NCBI GenBank assembly: GCA_963665395.2
Contig: OY762251.1
Span: 2,480,001 to 2,544,000, forward strand
DNA length: 64,000 nt
From: Bin87 sp963665395
GTDB lineage: Bacteria; Chloroflexota; Dehalococcoidia; Lucifugimonadales; UBA3495
Direction of reading: 5' to 3'
This document shows, piece after piece, positions 40,259-48,029 of the stretch (position 1 is its first letter; the number at the start of each line of letters is the position of its first letter). A program made the position numbers and the translations under genes. Under the pieces are notes generated by a model. It was not told the DNA's origin. It was given only the letters and a program-made list of their open reading frames with translations, and did no database searches.

Positions 40259-41491
40259 TTACCCTCGACCTTGACCCGCAGACTCAGCGAACTGCCGACC
40301 GAAGAGGCTCGTCAGCAGCGCGCTTGCCATGGTTGCGCCGAGGCACATATAGCCGATGCCCACGTAGCCGACGCTCGCCAACAGCGCCCCCGCTATGGCG
40401 GCGCCCAGCATACCGCCGGCCTGGTTGCTGAAACCCATGAGGCCCACGCCGGTGGCTTTGGACTCGCCCGAATACTCGGTGCTGGCGGCGATGAGGATCG
40501 GAAACGCCACGCTCAACAGGCCGAGGCTGGCCGTGGCCACGGCCACCGTTGCCCACAGTCCCAGGTCCACGGAAAAGAGCATGAGGCCGAAGGCTCCGCC
40601 GGCGACGGTGACGGCGGCGATGATGGCCGCGCGATACTTCAGGTTCGCCGCGAATGACGCGGCGTAGTTGCCCGCCGTCTGCCCCAGCGCGGCTATCGCC
40701 AGGGGCAGGGCCACGAAGCCTACGCTCAGCTCGAAGGTATGTATCAGGTAGGCGGCAAAGAAGCTGATAGTCCCCCAGAAGGCGATGCGCTGGGTCAGGT
40801 TCACCGCCACGGCCACACGGAAAAACCGTATCGCCACCAACGACCGGTACCTGGAGAAATATGCGAAATTCCGTACTCGCTCGCCCCGTTCTTTGGGGAG
40901 CCACAGCCAGTTGGCCGCCAGCCCGACCACCAGCGCCGCGCCGTACACGACGAAGGGCAGCCGCCAGCCGCCGAAGTCGGCCAGCGCCGCGACCAACGGT
41001 ACGCTGATGGCCGCCGCGATTCCTTGCATCCCCAACAGCGCGGCCACCGCCCGGGCCCGCCGGGCCGGGGAGATGACGTCGGCAACCGACCCCACCAGAT
41101 TGGGCGGTATCGCTCCGCCGCCCAACCCGGTCAGAACCCGCAGCGCCAACAGCGTCTCCAGGTTCGGCGCGATGGCGCAGGCCAGCGTGGATGCCGACAA
41201 CACCGCCAGGCTCGCCAGAGCCACCGGGCGGCGGCCAAAGGAGTCGGACAGGGGGCCGCCCGAGATGCCCATGACCGCCCAGGCCGCGAAGGTAGCCGTG
41301 GCCAACTGGCCGGCGACGGCCACCGAAATATCCAGGTCGGTGGCGATTTCCACCAGCAGCGGCGGAACAATCAGGATGGCGCTGATGGTCGCAAAGACGG
41401 TGAGCGCAAGCACGGCCATAAACCATGCTTTGTTCACCTCTCTGCGGCTTGTCGCTGCGGTTTGCGTTGCGATGTTGCCGGTTCCCTTCAA
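40259..41491 (-). CDS. MFS transporter
   Basis: A 410-residue major facilitator protein with 12 predicted helices. The motif-A-like loop GGPLSDSFGRRPVALAS follows helix 2, and the middle loop (WLWLPKERGERVRNF) separates the halves. It resembles drug/sugar efflux members (DHA1-like). Substrate unknown. Its stop lies 7 bases from a degenerate MITE. Confidence 0.88.
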   Translation of the reverse strand: MKGTGNIATQTAATSRREVNKAWFMAVLALTVFATISAILIVPPLLVEIATDLDISVAVAGQLATATFAAWAVMGISGGPLSDSFGRRPVALASLAVLSASTLACAIAPNLETLLALRVLTGLGGGAIPPNLVGSVADVISPARRARAVAALLGMQGIAAAISVPLVAALADFGGWRLPFVVYGAALVVGLAANWLWLPKERGERVRNFAYFSRYRSLVAIRFFRVAVAVNLTQRIAFWGTISFFAAYLIHTFELSVGFVALPLAIAALGQTAGNYAASFAANLKYRAAIIAAVTVAGGAFGLMLFSVDLGLWATVAVATASLGLLSVAFPILIAASTEYSGESKATGVGLMGFSNQAGGMLGAAIAGALLASVGYVGIGYMCLGATMASALLTSLFGRQFAESAGQGRG

Positions 41492-41552
41492 TCAATAATG
41501 TCAGGCGTGTAGTATAGCCTATCGCCGGCCGCAACGAACCGACCGGCAATGC

Positions 41553-41580
41553 GTAGGGACAGCCACCAGGGCAGCCCCTA
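41553..41580. repeat. Family A-like hairpin (CCACCAGGG core)
   Basis: GTAGGGACAGCC and GGCAGCCCCTA flank ACCAG. Variant of the family A palindrome. Confidence 0.5.
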
Positions 41581-41612
41581 TGCTGCGCGTCAACCGCTGT
41601 CCGAGTTCAGAC

Positions 41613-41775
41613 CAGGGCTATCGCATATGGACGGTTTAACGCCCGTCATTCCGGCGAAAGCCGGAATCCAGTGACCGAATTCGTTAGTCATATTTCAGAT
41701 TCGTTCAGTTTTTGACCGATGGACTCCGGCTTCCGCCGGAGTGACGAGGTTGAAATTTCATATGCGATAACCCTG
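41613..41775. mobile_element. MITE-1, 163 bp, with 10-bp target duplication
   Basis: Left end CAGGGCTATCGCATATG is identical to the ISAs1 terminus at 14498. The right end (41759-41775) is its complement with one mismatch. GAGTTCAGAC is directly repeated at 41603-41612 and 41776-41785. The interior has two hairpins and no gene. It is therefore a non-autonomous derivative mobilised by the ISAs1 transposase. Confidence 0.9.
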
Positions 41776-41823
41776 GAGTTCAGACCACGCGCTATTGCCG
41801 TTGGTTACGGTGCAGTTGGTCGG

Positions 41824-43146
41824 CTACGGCGCGAAGGGCCCAGCCGGCGCGGAGTTGGTCCAGGTGCTCCAACCGCCATCGTTGCCGGCGCGCACACCGA
41901 CAACGTAGGTTTTGGAGTTGTCAACGCCGCTGATGGTGATGCTGCTCTCGGTGTGGTTGTTGCTGGCGGCAGTCCAGCTCTGTTTGTTGTCCGAGCTGTA
42001 GGTGATGTGGTACTTGGCCGCCCCGCTTACGGCGTACCCGGTGACGGTCAGCGTTCCGTCGGCGCGGGTCACGGTCACCGATGACGGCGCGGGGGGCGCG
42101 TCGTTGTCGATCTCCGTTACGGGCAGCGTGACGTAACCCGAGTAATACGTCCTGGCGTCGAGACCTGAATCGCGCGCGCCATTCACGTAGTCGTCGTCCT
42201 CGGCGGCCACCAGCGTCACGGTCTGCGCCGTGTCCCAGTTGTCGGGCGTGAACACCACGTCAATCGCCACGACGTCGTCGGCCTCGCCCTTGAACGTGAT
42301 GTCGGGGTCGTTCTTGTCGCGCACCGACAGATAGACGCAGACCTTGGTCTCTTCCGTGGGCTTGGCGGTGAGCTTGACCTGGTAGCTGGCCTCGCCGCCT
42401 TCGGGCACGGACAGGGCGGTGATAGGGTTGCCGTTGCTGTCCTCCACGCGGATGCCGCGCTCGGGCGGGATGTAAGGCCCGGCGGACGGGGAGTTGCGCC
42501 AGCCGCTCCAACCGCCGGCGTTGCCGGCACGGACGCCGACGATGTACGACTTGGCGTTGTCAACGCCGTTGATGGTAATGCTGCTCCCGGTATGGCTGTC
42601 GGAGGCGGCGGTCCAGCTCTGCCCTCCGTTGGAGGTGTAGGTGATGTGGTACTTGGTGGCGTTGCTGACGGAGTACCCGGATGCGGTGAGCGTTCCGTCG
42701 GCGCGGGTTACGGACACGCTGGCCGGGGTAGCCGGCGGCGGGTCGAGCGGGGCGATGGCGTCGGAGTTGCGCCAGCCGCTCCATTGCCCGTTGTCGTTAC
42801 CGGCGCGGACGCCGACGATATACGACTTGGCATTGTCCGCGCTGAACGTGATGCTGGTTCCGGTATGGTTATCGGATGCGGCAGTCCAGCTCTGTTTGTT
42901 GTCCGAGGAGTAGGTAATATGGTACTTGGTGGCGCCGACCGGCGCGTCCCATGATGCGGTCACCGTTCCGTCGGCGCGGGTCAAGGTCACCGATGACGGT
43001 GTGGCCGGCGGGTTGGACTGCGCCAGCGCGGTGTCGGACGCCGGGGCGAGAGTCAACCCCACGGCCACGGCCAGCAGGCCCAACAGGGCCGCCGTGAACG
43101 CCGCGGCGCGCGCCAGTGCGCCACGGAATCTGCTTTCGTTGGTCAT
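41824..43146 (-). CDS. Secreted protein with three fibronectin-III-like domains and a Calx-beta-like domain
   Basis: A 440-residue exported protein. The Sec signal peptide is residues 1-43, ending ALAQ. Two FN3-like domains (about 46-135 and 138-226), a Calx-beta-like domain (about 229-345, with VPEGGEASYQVKLTAKP and FTPDNWDTAQTVTL), and a third FN3-like domain (350-440) follow. The FN3 units share GRADGTLT...KYHITYSS...SWTAAS...YIVGVRAGN and are nearly identical, indicating recent duplication. No sortase or membrane anchor is seen, so it is periplasmic/secreted or surface-associated. Probably adhesive. Confidence 0.8.
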   Translation of the reverse strand: MTNESRFRGALARAAAFTAALLGLLAVAVGLTLAPASDTALAQSNPPATPSSVTLTRADGTVTASWDAPVGATKYHITYSSDNKQSWTAASDNHTGTSITFSADNAKSYIVGVRAGNDNGQWSGWRNSDAIAPLDPPPATPASVSVTRADGTLTASGYSVSNATKYHITYTSNGGQSWTAASDSHTGSSITINGVDNAKSYIVGVRAGNAGGWSGWRNSPSAGPYIPPERGIRVEDSNGNPITALSVPEGGEASYQVKLTAKPTEETKVCVYLSVRDKNDPDITFKGEADDVVAIDVVFTPDNWDTAQTVTLVAAEDDDYVNGARDSGLDARTYYSGYVTLPVTEIDNDAPPAPSSVTVTRADGTLTVTGYAVSGAAKYHITYSSDNKQSWTAASNNHTESSITISGVDNSKTYVVGVRAGNDGGWSTWTNSAPAGPFAP

Positions 43147-43255
43147 AATCTGCTCCCTCGCTATACGATTTTCGTTAGTCGCAATCCGCTCACCACCTCT
43201 ATACGACCCGATCCCGGGCCCGGATCTCCGGTAGGACTATACCGCGTTCACCGGC

Positions 43256-43283
43256 TTGACTGCCAACACCGCCCGGCTACAAT
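43256..43283 (+). promoter_or_regulatory. Promoter upstream of SDR 2
   Basis: TTGACT (43256-43261) and TACAAT (43278-43283) with a 16-base spacer, 73 bases before the SDR ATG. Confidence 0.55.
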
Positions 43284-43356
43284 CGTACCGACCCGCGTAA
43301 CTTCGTACCCTACCTGGCCCCGATGCCGGCGGCCATTCACATCCGAGGTGTTTGCC

Positions 43357-44109
43357 ATGCGTTTGGAAAACAAGGTTGCTCTGATTAGCGGCGGCTCCCG
43401 AGGCCAGGGCGCCGCCGAAGCCCGCCTGTTCGCCCGCGAGGGGTGCAAGGTTGTCATCGCCGACGTGCTGGAGGAGGAGGGCCGGCAACTGGAGGCGGAA
43501 ATCAACGAGACTGGCGGCGAGTGCGTATTCGTGCGCCTGGACGTGACCAGCGAAGACGACTGGAACGCCGCCGTGAATACCGCCGTGGCGCGGTTCGGCA
43601 AGCTGGACATCCTGGTGAACAACGCCGGCATCTACCGGCAGGTGGGCATCGAGGACACCAGCGAAGAGCTGTGGGACAACATCTTCGACATCAACGCCAA
43701 GGGCGTGTTCCTGGGCACCAAAGCGGCCATCCCCGAAATGCGCAAGGCCGGCGGCGGCTCCATCATCAACATTTCCAGCGTAGCCGGTCTCATCGGCAGC
43801 TGGCGGGCGCCAGCCTACGGCGCCACCAAAGGCGCGGTGCGGCTGTTCACCAAGTCCACCGCCATCCAGTACGCCGGCGAGGGCATCCGCTGCAACTCGG
43901 TGCATCCGGGCATCATCGAGACGCCCATGACCACGCCGACGCTGCTGCGCGACGACGCGGCGCGGCAGGCGTCGCTGGACCGCACGCCCATCGGACGGGT
44001 GGGACAGGCGGAGGACGTGGCTTGGGGCGTGCTGTTCCTGGCGTCGGACGAGTCGTCCTTTATGACGGGGAGCGAACTGGTGATTGACGGCGGGCTGTTC
44101 GCGCAATAG
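43357..44109 (+). CDS. SDR family NAD(P)-dependent oxidoreductase 2
   Basis: A 250-residue classical SDR: SGGSRGQG near 12, DVLEEEG after beta-2 (NAD preference), NNAG near 89, NISSVAG, and Tyr-x3-Lys in YGATK near 154. It is about 65-70% identical to the SDRs at 17268 and 45834. ATG 43357 follows GAGG by 8 bases. Two Uma2 genes lie between it and SDR 3. Confidence 0.92.
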   Translation: MRLENKVALISGGSRGQGAAEARLFAREGCKVVIADVLEEEGRQLEAEINETGGECVFVRLDVTSEDDWNAAVNTAVARFGKLDILVNNAGIYRQVGIEDTSEELWDNIFDINAKGVFLGTKAAIPEMRKAGGGSIINISSVAGLIGSWRAPAYGATKGAVRLFTKSTAIQYAGEGIRCNSVHPGIIETPMTTPTLLRDDAARQASLDRTPIGRVGQAEDVAWGVLFLASDESSFMTGSELVIDGGLFAQ

Positions 44110-44167
44110 CCTGTGGAACCGGGCCTCACACCGCCCCAAGGGCCGGACGGCAACGGAGCAAAGCCGC

Positions 44168-44986
44168 ATGGTGAACAAGTTAGCAAAACAAATCAGCGCG
44201 CGCCGCCATGAGAATGCGGAGGTGGACGATTTATCCATCTGCTATCCCTCTGCGGACGGTGAACGCATGGCCGAAACCGAAGCACAGTACGTTCCTTTGA
44301 CCAACACCGTCTCCGCCCTGCGGGTTCGCTACCATGACCGGCCCGACGTGTACGTCGCCGGCGATATGCTGATCTATTACCGCATCAACCGCAACGATCT
44401 GAGCGTTGCGCCGGATGTTTTTGCGGTTTTTGGCGCGACCGGCAATCATCCCCGGGACTCCTGGCTGGTGTGGCGGGAAGGCAAGGCTCCCGATTTCGTG
44501 CTGGAAATCGCTTCGCAAAGCACCTGGCGGCGGGACGTTGCCGAAAAGCGGGACATTTACGCCGGGATGGGCGTGACCGAATACTGGCGCTTTGACCCCA
44601 CGGGCCGGTTCTTTACGCCGGCCCTGGTGGGGGAGCGGCTGGTGGATGACGGGTATGAGAGGCTGCCGACAGTCACCGACACCGCCGGCATCCTGCGGGG
44701 TCACAGCGCGGTGTTCGGGTTGGACGTCTGTGTGCGACCGGGGCTGGACCTGCGGCTCTTCGACCCGGTTGCCGGGGAATGGCTGTCAACGCATTTGGAA
44801 AGCGAAACGGGCTGGCGGACTGCCGAAGCGGCCCTACTAGCCAGCGAAACGGGCCGGCAGGCCGCCGAAGCGGGCCGTCAGGAGGCCGAAGCGGCCCTGC
44901 GAGTCAGCGAAGCTGGCCGGCAGGCCGCGGAAGCGGAAATCGCCCGCCTCCAGGACCAACTGGCGCAATTGCGGCAACAACAATAG
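44168..44986 (+). CDS. Uma2 family PD-(D/E)XK protein 1 with C-terminal coiled coil
   Basis: A 272-residue Uma2 (DUF820) protein. The restriction-endonuclease-like core has SVAPDVFAVFG (acidic), PDFVLEIASQST (Glu) and EKRDIYAGMGVTEYWRFDP (Lys) at about 85-150. Residues ~215-272 are an Ala/Glu-rich coiled coil built of repeats such as ETGRQAAEA. Uma2 proteins are abundant in multicellular bacteria and their role is uncertain. Paralogue follows 35 bases downstream. Confidence 0.82.
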   Translation: MVNKLAKQISARRHENAEVDDLSICYPSADGERMAETEAQYVPLTNTVSALRVRYHDRPDVYVAGDMLIYYRINRNDLSVAPDVFAVFGATGNHPRDSWLVWREGKAPDFVLEIASQSTWRRDVAEKRDIYAGMGVTEYWRFDPTGRFFTPALVGERLVDDGYERLPTVTDTAGILRGHSAVFGLDVCVRPGLDLRLFDPVAGEWLSTHLESETGWRTAEAALLASETGRQAAEAGRQEAEAALRVSEAGRQAAEAEIARLQDQLAQLRQQQ

Positions 44987-45021
44987 CAGCATGGCGCTGC
45001 GGCATATTGGGAGCAAAGTCT

Positions 45022-45816
45022 ATGGTCAGCAAAACTACCAGGCTACCGGTTCCTTATGACGATGATGAGGTTGATGACCTCACTATCGAATACCCATACT
45101 CAGATGGCGTACCCATGGCCGAAAACGACGCTCAATACATTGCAATCACCGACACCGTCCATGCCCTGCGCTTCCGCTATCGCCATCGGCAGGATGTTTA
45201 CGTCGCCGGCGATATGCTGATGTACTACCGGATGAACCGCTCCGATTTGAGCGTCGCGCCGGACGTGTATGCAGTCATCGGAGCGCAGGGCAATCATAGG
45301 CGAGATTCGTGGATAGTGTGGCGGGAAGGCAAAGCCCCCGACTTCGTGATGGAAATAGCCTCCACCAGCACCTGGCGGCGAGACGCCGGGGAGAAGCGCG
45401 ACATCTACGCCGCCATAGGCGTTACTGAATACTGGCGTTTCGACCCAACCGGCGGCGATTTTTTCATGCCGACCCTGGTGGGGGAACGACTGGAGGACGG
45501 CCGGTATCAGCGGCTCGAGTCCAACGCCGATGCCGACGTTCAGCAGCGCATCCGCAGCATCGTTCTGGAGCTTGACTTCTGCGTGCTGGCCGATGGAGAC
45601 CTCCGGCTGTATGACCCGGCCACCGGGGAATGGCTGCATACTCCCTGGGAAGACGGGGAAGGGCGTCTGGCCGCCGAAGCCGCTCGGGATGCCGCCGAAG
45701 CCGCCCGGGACGCCGCCGAAGTTGCCCGGGACGCCGCCGAAGCCGCCCGGGCCGCCGCCGAAGCCGAAAACGCGCGGCTCCGCGAGCAACTGCAACGTTT
45801 GCAAGACCAACCATAA
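45022..45816 (+). CDS. Uma2 family PD-(D/E)XK protein 2 with C-terminal heptad repeats
   Basis: A 264-residue Uma2 protein, about 60% similar to its upstream neighbour in the core (SVAPDVYAVIG, FVMEIASTSTW, EKRDIYAAIGVTEYW). The C-terminus has near-perfect 7-residue repeats (AARDAAE, about four copies, encoded by a 21-bp DNA repeat at roughly 45670-45765), then ARLREQLQRLQDQ. Coiled-coil dimerisation is likely. The two genes look like a tandem duplication. Confidence 0.82.
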   Translation: MVSKTTRLPVPYDDDEVDDLTIEYPYSDGVPMAENDAQYIAITDTVHALRFRYRHRQDVYVAGDMLMYYRMNRSDLSVAPDVYAVIGAQGNHRRDSWIVWREGKAPDFVMEIASTSTWRRDAGEKRDIYAAIGVTEYWRFDPTGGDFFMPTLVGERLEDGRYQRLESNADADVQQRIRSIVLELDFCVLADGDLRLYDPATGEWLHTPWEDGEGRLAAEAARDAAEAARDAAEVARDAAEAARAAAEAENARLREQLQRLQDQP

Positions 45817-45833
45817 GGCGAGGTAATTTCACT

Positions 45834-46580
45834 ATGCGACTGGAAAACAAGGTGGCTTTCATCAGCGGCGGCGCCCGGGGTATGGGCGCGACTGAGGCGC
45901 GAATGTTCTCCCGGGAGGGCTGCAAGGTAGTCATCGGCGACCTGCGGGACGAGCTGGGCCGGCAGGTGGAGGCGGAGATTAACGAGTTGGGCGGCGAGTG
46001 CCTGTACGTCCATCTGGACGTGACCGATGAGCAGTCCTGGAAGGACGCCATCACCGCCACGGTGGAACGCTTCGGCAAGCTGGACATCCTGGTGAACAAC
46101 GCCGGCATCTACCGACCGGAGCGGGTGGAGAACACTACCATGGAGAACTGGGACACCACCATGGAAGTGAACGCCAAGGGCGTTTTCCTGGGCACCAAGG
46201 CGGCTATACCGGAACTGCGGCGCAACGGCGGCGGCTCCATCGTCAACATCTCCAGCGTGGCCGGGCTGGTGGGCAACCACATCTCCTCGGCCTACACGGC
46301 GTCCAAAGGCGCGGTGCGCCTGTTCACCAAGTCCACCGCCATCCAGCACGCCGCCGACGGCATTCGCTGCAACAGCGTGCATCCCGGCACCATCGAGACT
46401 GACATGACCGCCGACCTGCTGGCCGCCGGCGGCCGCGAGGACCGGCTGAACCGCACCCCGCTGGGCCGGCTGGGGCAGGCCGAGGACATCGCCTACGGCG
46501 TGCTGTTCCTGGCGTCGGACGAAGCGTCGTTCATGACCGGCAGCGAGTTGGTCATCGACGGCGGGCGCACGGCCATGTAG
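45834..46580 (+). CDS. SDR family NAD(P)-dependent oxidoreductase 3
   Basis: A 248-residue SDR: SGGARGMG near 12, NNAG near 89, NISSVAG and YTASK near 154, C-terminal GSELVIDGGRTAM. About 70% identical to SDR 2 and SDR 1 (17268). GAGG precedes ATG 45834. It starts 17 bases after the second Uma2 stop, so may be read from the same transcript. Confidence 0.92.
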   Translation: MRLENKVAFISGGARGMGATEARMFSREGCKVVIGDLRDELGRQVEAEINELGGECLYVHLDVTDEQSWKDAITATVERFGKLDILVNNAGIYRPERVENTTMENWDTTMEVNAKGVFLGTKAAIPELRRNGGGSIVNISSVAGLVGNHISSAYTASKGAVRLFTKSTAIQHAADGIRCNSVHPGTIETDMTADLLAAGGREDRLNRTPLGRLGQAEDIAYGVLFLASDEASFMTGSELVIDGGRTAM

Positions 46581-46585
46581 CGGAA

Positions 46586-46672
46586 TTGTCATTGCGAGCG
46601 CAGCGCGGCAATCGCGTCGGGCGTCCGCAGCGGTTCGAGATTGCCGCGTCGCTGCGCTCCTCGCAATGACAA
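46586..46672. repeat. Family C palindromic element (inner part)
   Basis: TTGTCATTGCGAG and CTCGCAATGACAA at the ends, with complementary GCAGCGCGGCAATC/GATTGCCGCG arms. Located 20 bases upstream of the ion channel start. Confidence 0.8.
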
Positions 46673-46692
46673 TCTAAAGCCACAAACAGGCC

Positions 46693-47562
46693 ATGGCGAT
46701 ATTCTCCGGCGGGTTTTCCCTGCTGCAATGCCGGCTGCCCGAAGCCAACCCCTACGTCCGCCTCCAACACGCGGTGTTCCATGTGCTGGAGGCGGACAGC
46801 GGCGGCGCGGCGCGGGTGGTGGACTTCACCATTTTCGGACTGGTGCTGTTCAGTGCGGTCAACCTGGCCGTCGGCAACACGCAGCTGGAGTTCTTCTTCA
46901 TCAGCGTATTCGCCGCCGAGTATCTCATCCGGTTGTGGTGCATCGTCTGGCACCGCAACTACCGGCAGGGCGGATGGAAGGCTCGCCTGCGCTACGCCAC
47001 CACCAACGCAGCGGCGATCATCGACTTCATCGCCATCTGGCCGACGCTGGTGGTGATGATCATCTTCGGCGAGGTCGAGGTGCTACCCATCTTCCGCCTG
47101 GTGTCGCGTCTGATAATGACCGGCCGGCGGTTCCCGGCGATGCGGCTGATGGGCCGGGTGATGCTGCGGTCGGCGTCGCAGCTCATCAGCGTGCTGGTTA
47201 CGCTGGCAGTGTTCTGGCTGGCGGCCGGCTACCTGATGCACTCGGCGGAAACCAACCTGCCCAACGGCAACCACGCGCAGTTCGGCTCCATCGGTGAATC
47301 GCTGTGGGCGTCGGTGGTCATCCTGACCACCCTGCCGTCGCTGGAAGTGGTGCCGGGAACCCTGGTGGGCCGCGTCATCGCCGGCTTTATCGCCCTGCTG
47401 GGCATTGGCCTGTTCGCCCTGCCCGCCGGCATCCTGACGTCAAACTTCATGGAAGCCATCCAGCAAACCCGCGCCGCCGCCGGCCAGGTGGAACTGAGCG
47501 CCTGCCGGGTGCAGAGCGCGCGGCAGCGACGGGCATCGCGGTGGCCGTTGGCGCCGGGTTAG
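46693..47562 (+). CDS. Voltage-gated-like ion channel with non-canonical selectivity filter
   Basis: A 289-residue six-helix channel resembling bacterial Kv proteins. S1-S3 span about 42-125. The S4-like helix (LPIFRLVSRLIMTGRRFPAMRL, 131-152) has spaced Arg. S5 is 164-183 and S6 225-248, ending in the Kv-typical FALPAGILTSNF. In the pore loop (203-222, SLWASVVILTTLPSLEVVPG) the K+ signature TVGYGD is replaced by TTLPSLEV. Ion selectivity is therefore uncertain. No good ribosome-binding site before 46693, so the start is tentative. Confidence 0.78.
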   Translation: MAIFSGGFSLLQCRLPEANPYVRLQHAVFHVLEADSGGAARVVDFTIFGLVLFSAVNLAVGNTQLEFFFISVFAAEYLIRLWCIVWHRNYRQGGWKARLRYATTNAAAIIDFIAIWPTLVVMIIFGEVEVLPIFRLVSRLIMTGRRFPAMRLMGRVMLRSASQLISVLVTLAVFWLAAGYLMHSAETNLPNGNHAQFGSIGESLWASVVILTTLPSLEVVPGTLVGRVIAGFIALLGIGLFALPAGILTSNFMEAIQQTRAAAGQVELSACRVQSARQRRASRWPLAPG

Positions 47563-47564
47563 GG

Positions 47565-48014
47565 TTAGTGGGCGGCCAGATATTCGGGCAGGAAGTCGTC
47601 GCGTAGCCCGCAGTTGACGTCATCATGCTCGTCGAGGGCGTCAAACAGTCCGAGATCAGTAGTAACGAGCAGGTCTGCGTCAGCCGACACATAAGCCAAG
47701 ACCAGATATATGTCCTCGTCAGGGACTGAATCGAAAAAGGCTACCGGGGCCGATGAAGGATCTTCCGGCCTAACCTGAATGGCTCTAGGGCCACGGAGCA
47801 GACTGTGCAAAGCTTTGCTGACCAGGGTGCTACGGGTATCCGCTCTTCTCATCAGTTGGAACGCCTTTCCTTCCCAGGGAGTTGCCAATGGTACGACCAA
47901 CCTGTCATCTGATTGGCGGAAAGCAGTCAAAAAGCGCGCCGTTTGCCGAAAGGCCGTTTCCCCATTTTCTCCCCAGAGGTCATGGAATACCCACTCGTTG
48001 AGTAGCAAAATCAT
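47565..48014 (-). CDS. PIN-like protein paired with an AAA ATPase
   Basis: A 149-residue protein. The C-terminal half (VPDEDIYLVLAYVSADADLLVTTDLGLFDAL) carries the Asp-rich strand-helix signature of a PIN-like nuclease. The N-terminus begins LLLNEWVF, where PIN proteins have LLLDTN. It lies 15 bases downstream of the ATPase gene on the same strand. The pair resembles two-gene defence cassettes in which an OLD/RecF-like ATPase controls a nuclease. Assignment moderate. Confidence 0.6.
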   Translation of the reverse strand: MILLLNEWVFHDLWGENGETAFRQTARFLTAFRQSDDRLVVPLATPWEGKAFQLMRRADTRSTLVSKALHSLLRGPRAIQVRPEDPSSAPVAFFDSVPDEDIYLVLAYVSADADLLVTTDLGLFDALDEHDDVNCGLRDDFLPEYLAAH

Positions 48015-48029
48015 GATCCGCGGCCTATC

